A stretch of 58,148 bases of DNA from the NCBI GenBank assembly GCA_022592435.1, contig JABYQS010000202.1, forward strand, positions 1 through 58,148. The letters are read 5' to 3'. The notes beneath the pieces are model-generated. The model was not told the DNA's origin. It was given only the letters and a program-made list of their open reading frames with translations, and made no database searches. This document shows, in pieces, positions 57,579-58,148 of this stretch (its first letter is position 1; the number at the start of each line of letters is the position of its first letter). Origin of the DNA: Cerioporus squamosus (lineage: Eukaryota > Basidiomycota > Agaricomycetes > Polyporales > Polyporaceae). Both the position numbers and the translations under genes were made by a program.

Positions 57579-58148
57579 ATGGCCGAACAAGGGCAACCAG
57601 GGGCTCAGAACCCAGCCGCAGCCCAGCAGGCTAACCCTCAGCCTGCACAGCCAGCCCAGGCTGCCCAACACGCCCAAGCCGCCCAAGCTGCGCAACCAGC
57701 GGCGGCTCAGCCTGCTCCTGCCCAAGCTCCCGACGCCACTCAGCTCCTCCTCCAATCGATGGCCCTCCTCACGCAATCGATGACGCAGCTCGCCTCCGCC
57801 ACTCAGGCCAACAACTCGTCGAAGGCGGTTCAGAAGCCCGCGCCGTTCAAGGGAGAACAGGGCGGAGAGGCACGTCGCTTCCTAGCGGCCTTCACGATGT
57901 GGGCTATGACCCAAGGCGCGTCCCTCAACCACCTCGACGCTGCCGGGAATGCTGTTGGTCCCCGTAACGACCAATGGATCCGTACCATCCTCTCGTACTT
58001 GCAGGATGACGCCGCCCTCTGGGCTACCCCGGCCATGGAACAGCTCACCCTGGGCCACATGCCGTTCAACAACGACTGGAACGAGTTCCGGTCACAGTTC
58101 AAGGCCCGGTTCGAGTCCGTGGACGAGGCCGTCGACGCAAAGGAGCGT
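57579..58148 (+). CDS. Ty3-type retrotransposon gag, N-terminal part (runs off the window)
   Basis: The ATG at 57579 opens a frame that stays open to the window end (190 codons). The first ~85 residues are Gln/Ala/Pro-rich and repetitive. Then comes a capsid-like region: KPAPFKGEQGGEARRFLAAF, WIRTILSYLQDDAALWATPA, and WNEFRSQFKARFESVDEA. The F-x-G, W and F-x-x-x-F spacing matches the retrotransposon gag capsid domain. The same frame is open upstream of the ATG to about 57216 (DTEDQEYVHRRKDPED and onward), so translation might start earlier. Pol is outside the window. The undamaged frame suggests a young copy. Confidence 0.85.
   Translation, partial: MAEQGQPGAQNPAAAQQANPQPAQPAQAAQHAQAAQAAQPAAAQPAPAQAPDATQLLLQSMALLTQSMTQLASATQANNSSKAVQKPAPFKGEQGGEARRFLAAFTMWAMTQGASLNHLDAAGNAVGPRNDQWIRTILSYLQDDAALWATPAMEQLTLGHMPFNNDWNEFRSQFKARFESVDEAVDAKER

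Overview
The window looks like an accessory, repeat-rich stretch of an Agaricomycete (mushroom/polypore-type basidiomycete) nuclear chromosome. The evidence is dense 45-100 nt GT-AG introns with GTRAGT/GTGCGT donors, a laccase relic, a MYND-finger gene, a WD40 gene with C-terminal membrane helices, a LINE tail and a Ty3-type LTR retrotransposon with gag. No tRNA, rRNA, CRISPR array or bacterial-type operon was found. Gene models were spliced by hand; where I give a residue count, the exon lengths sum to a whole number of codons.

Layout. A ~1 kb dispersed repeat (called DR1 here) occurs five times in the same orientation, at about 1-330, 2993-4015, 7325-8400, 18722-19670 and 40873-41870. It divides the first 42 kb into blocks. 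Each copy ends in a 151-bp tandem array and carries a canonical 61-nt intron. Block 1 (745-2732) holds a 624-aa membrane-anchored helical protein. Block 2 (5900-7049) holds a MYND zinc-finger protein. Block 3 (9020-14028) holds a small seven-exon protein and a divergent (head-to-head) pair of bHLH-like genes with matching exon lengths. Block 4 (20851-40596) holds a tail-anchored protein, four members of a paralogous helical family (22699, 33963, 37336 and 39281), a possible winged-helix protein, a second membrane-anchored helical protein, an uncharacterised six-exon gene, and a host gene split by a LINE. After the last DR1 come a decayed paralog of the 9-kb gene (42.1 kb), the WD40-membrane gene, and three pseudogenes in a row (GH79 C-terminal region, leucine-rich/F-box-like protein, laccase). 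From about 50 kb onward there is mostly unassignable sequence, an AT-rich island with a reiterated ATGATT word, and finally a 5' LTR plus gag that runs off the end.

The strongest new signals are: (1) a lineage-specific helical gene family whose four members share a phase-2,0,0,0 intron skeleton although their proteins have diverged far, clustered with membrane-anchored helical genes; (2) a 5'-truncated LINE with a perfect 11-bp target-site duplication that cuts an antisense host gene in frame; (3) the DR1 element; (4) the divergent bHLH-like pair; (5) a laccase relic in which all three nonsense codons fit C:G to T:A transitions. I could not run homology or structure searches, so family names rest on motifs alone and several genes have no assigned function.
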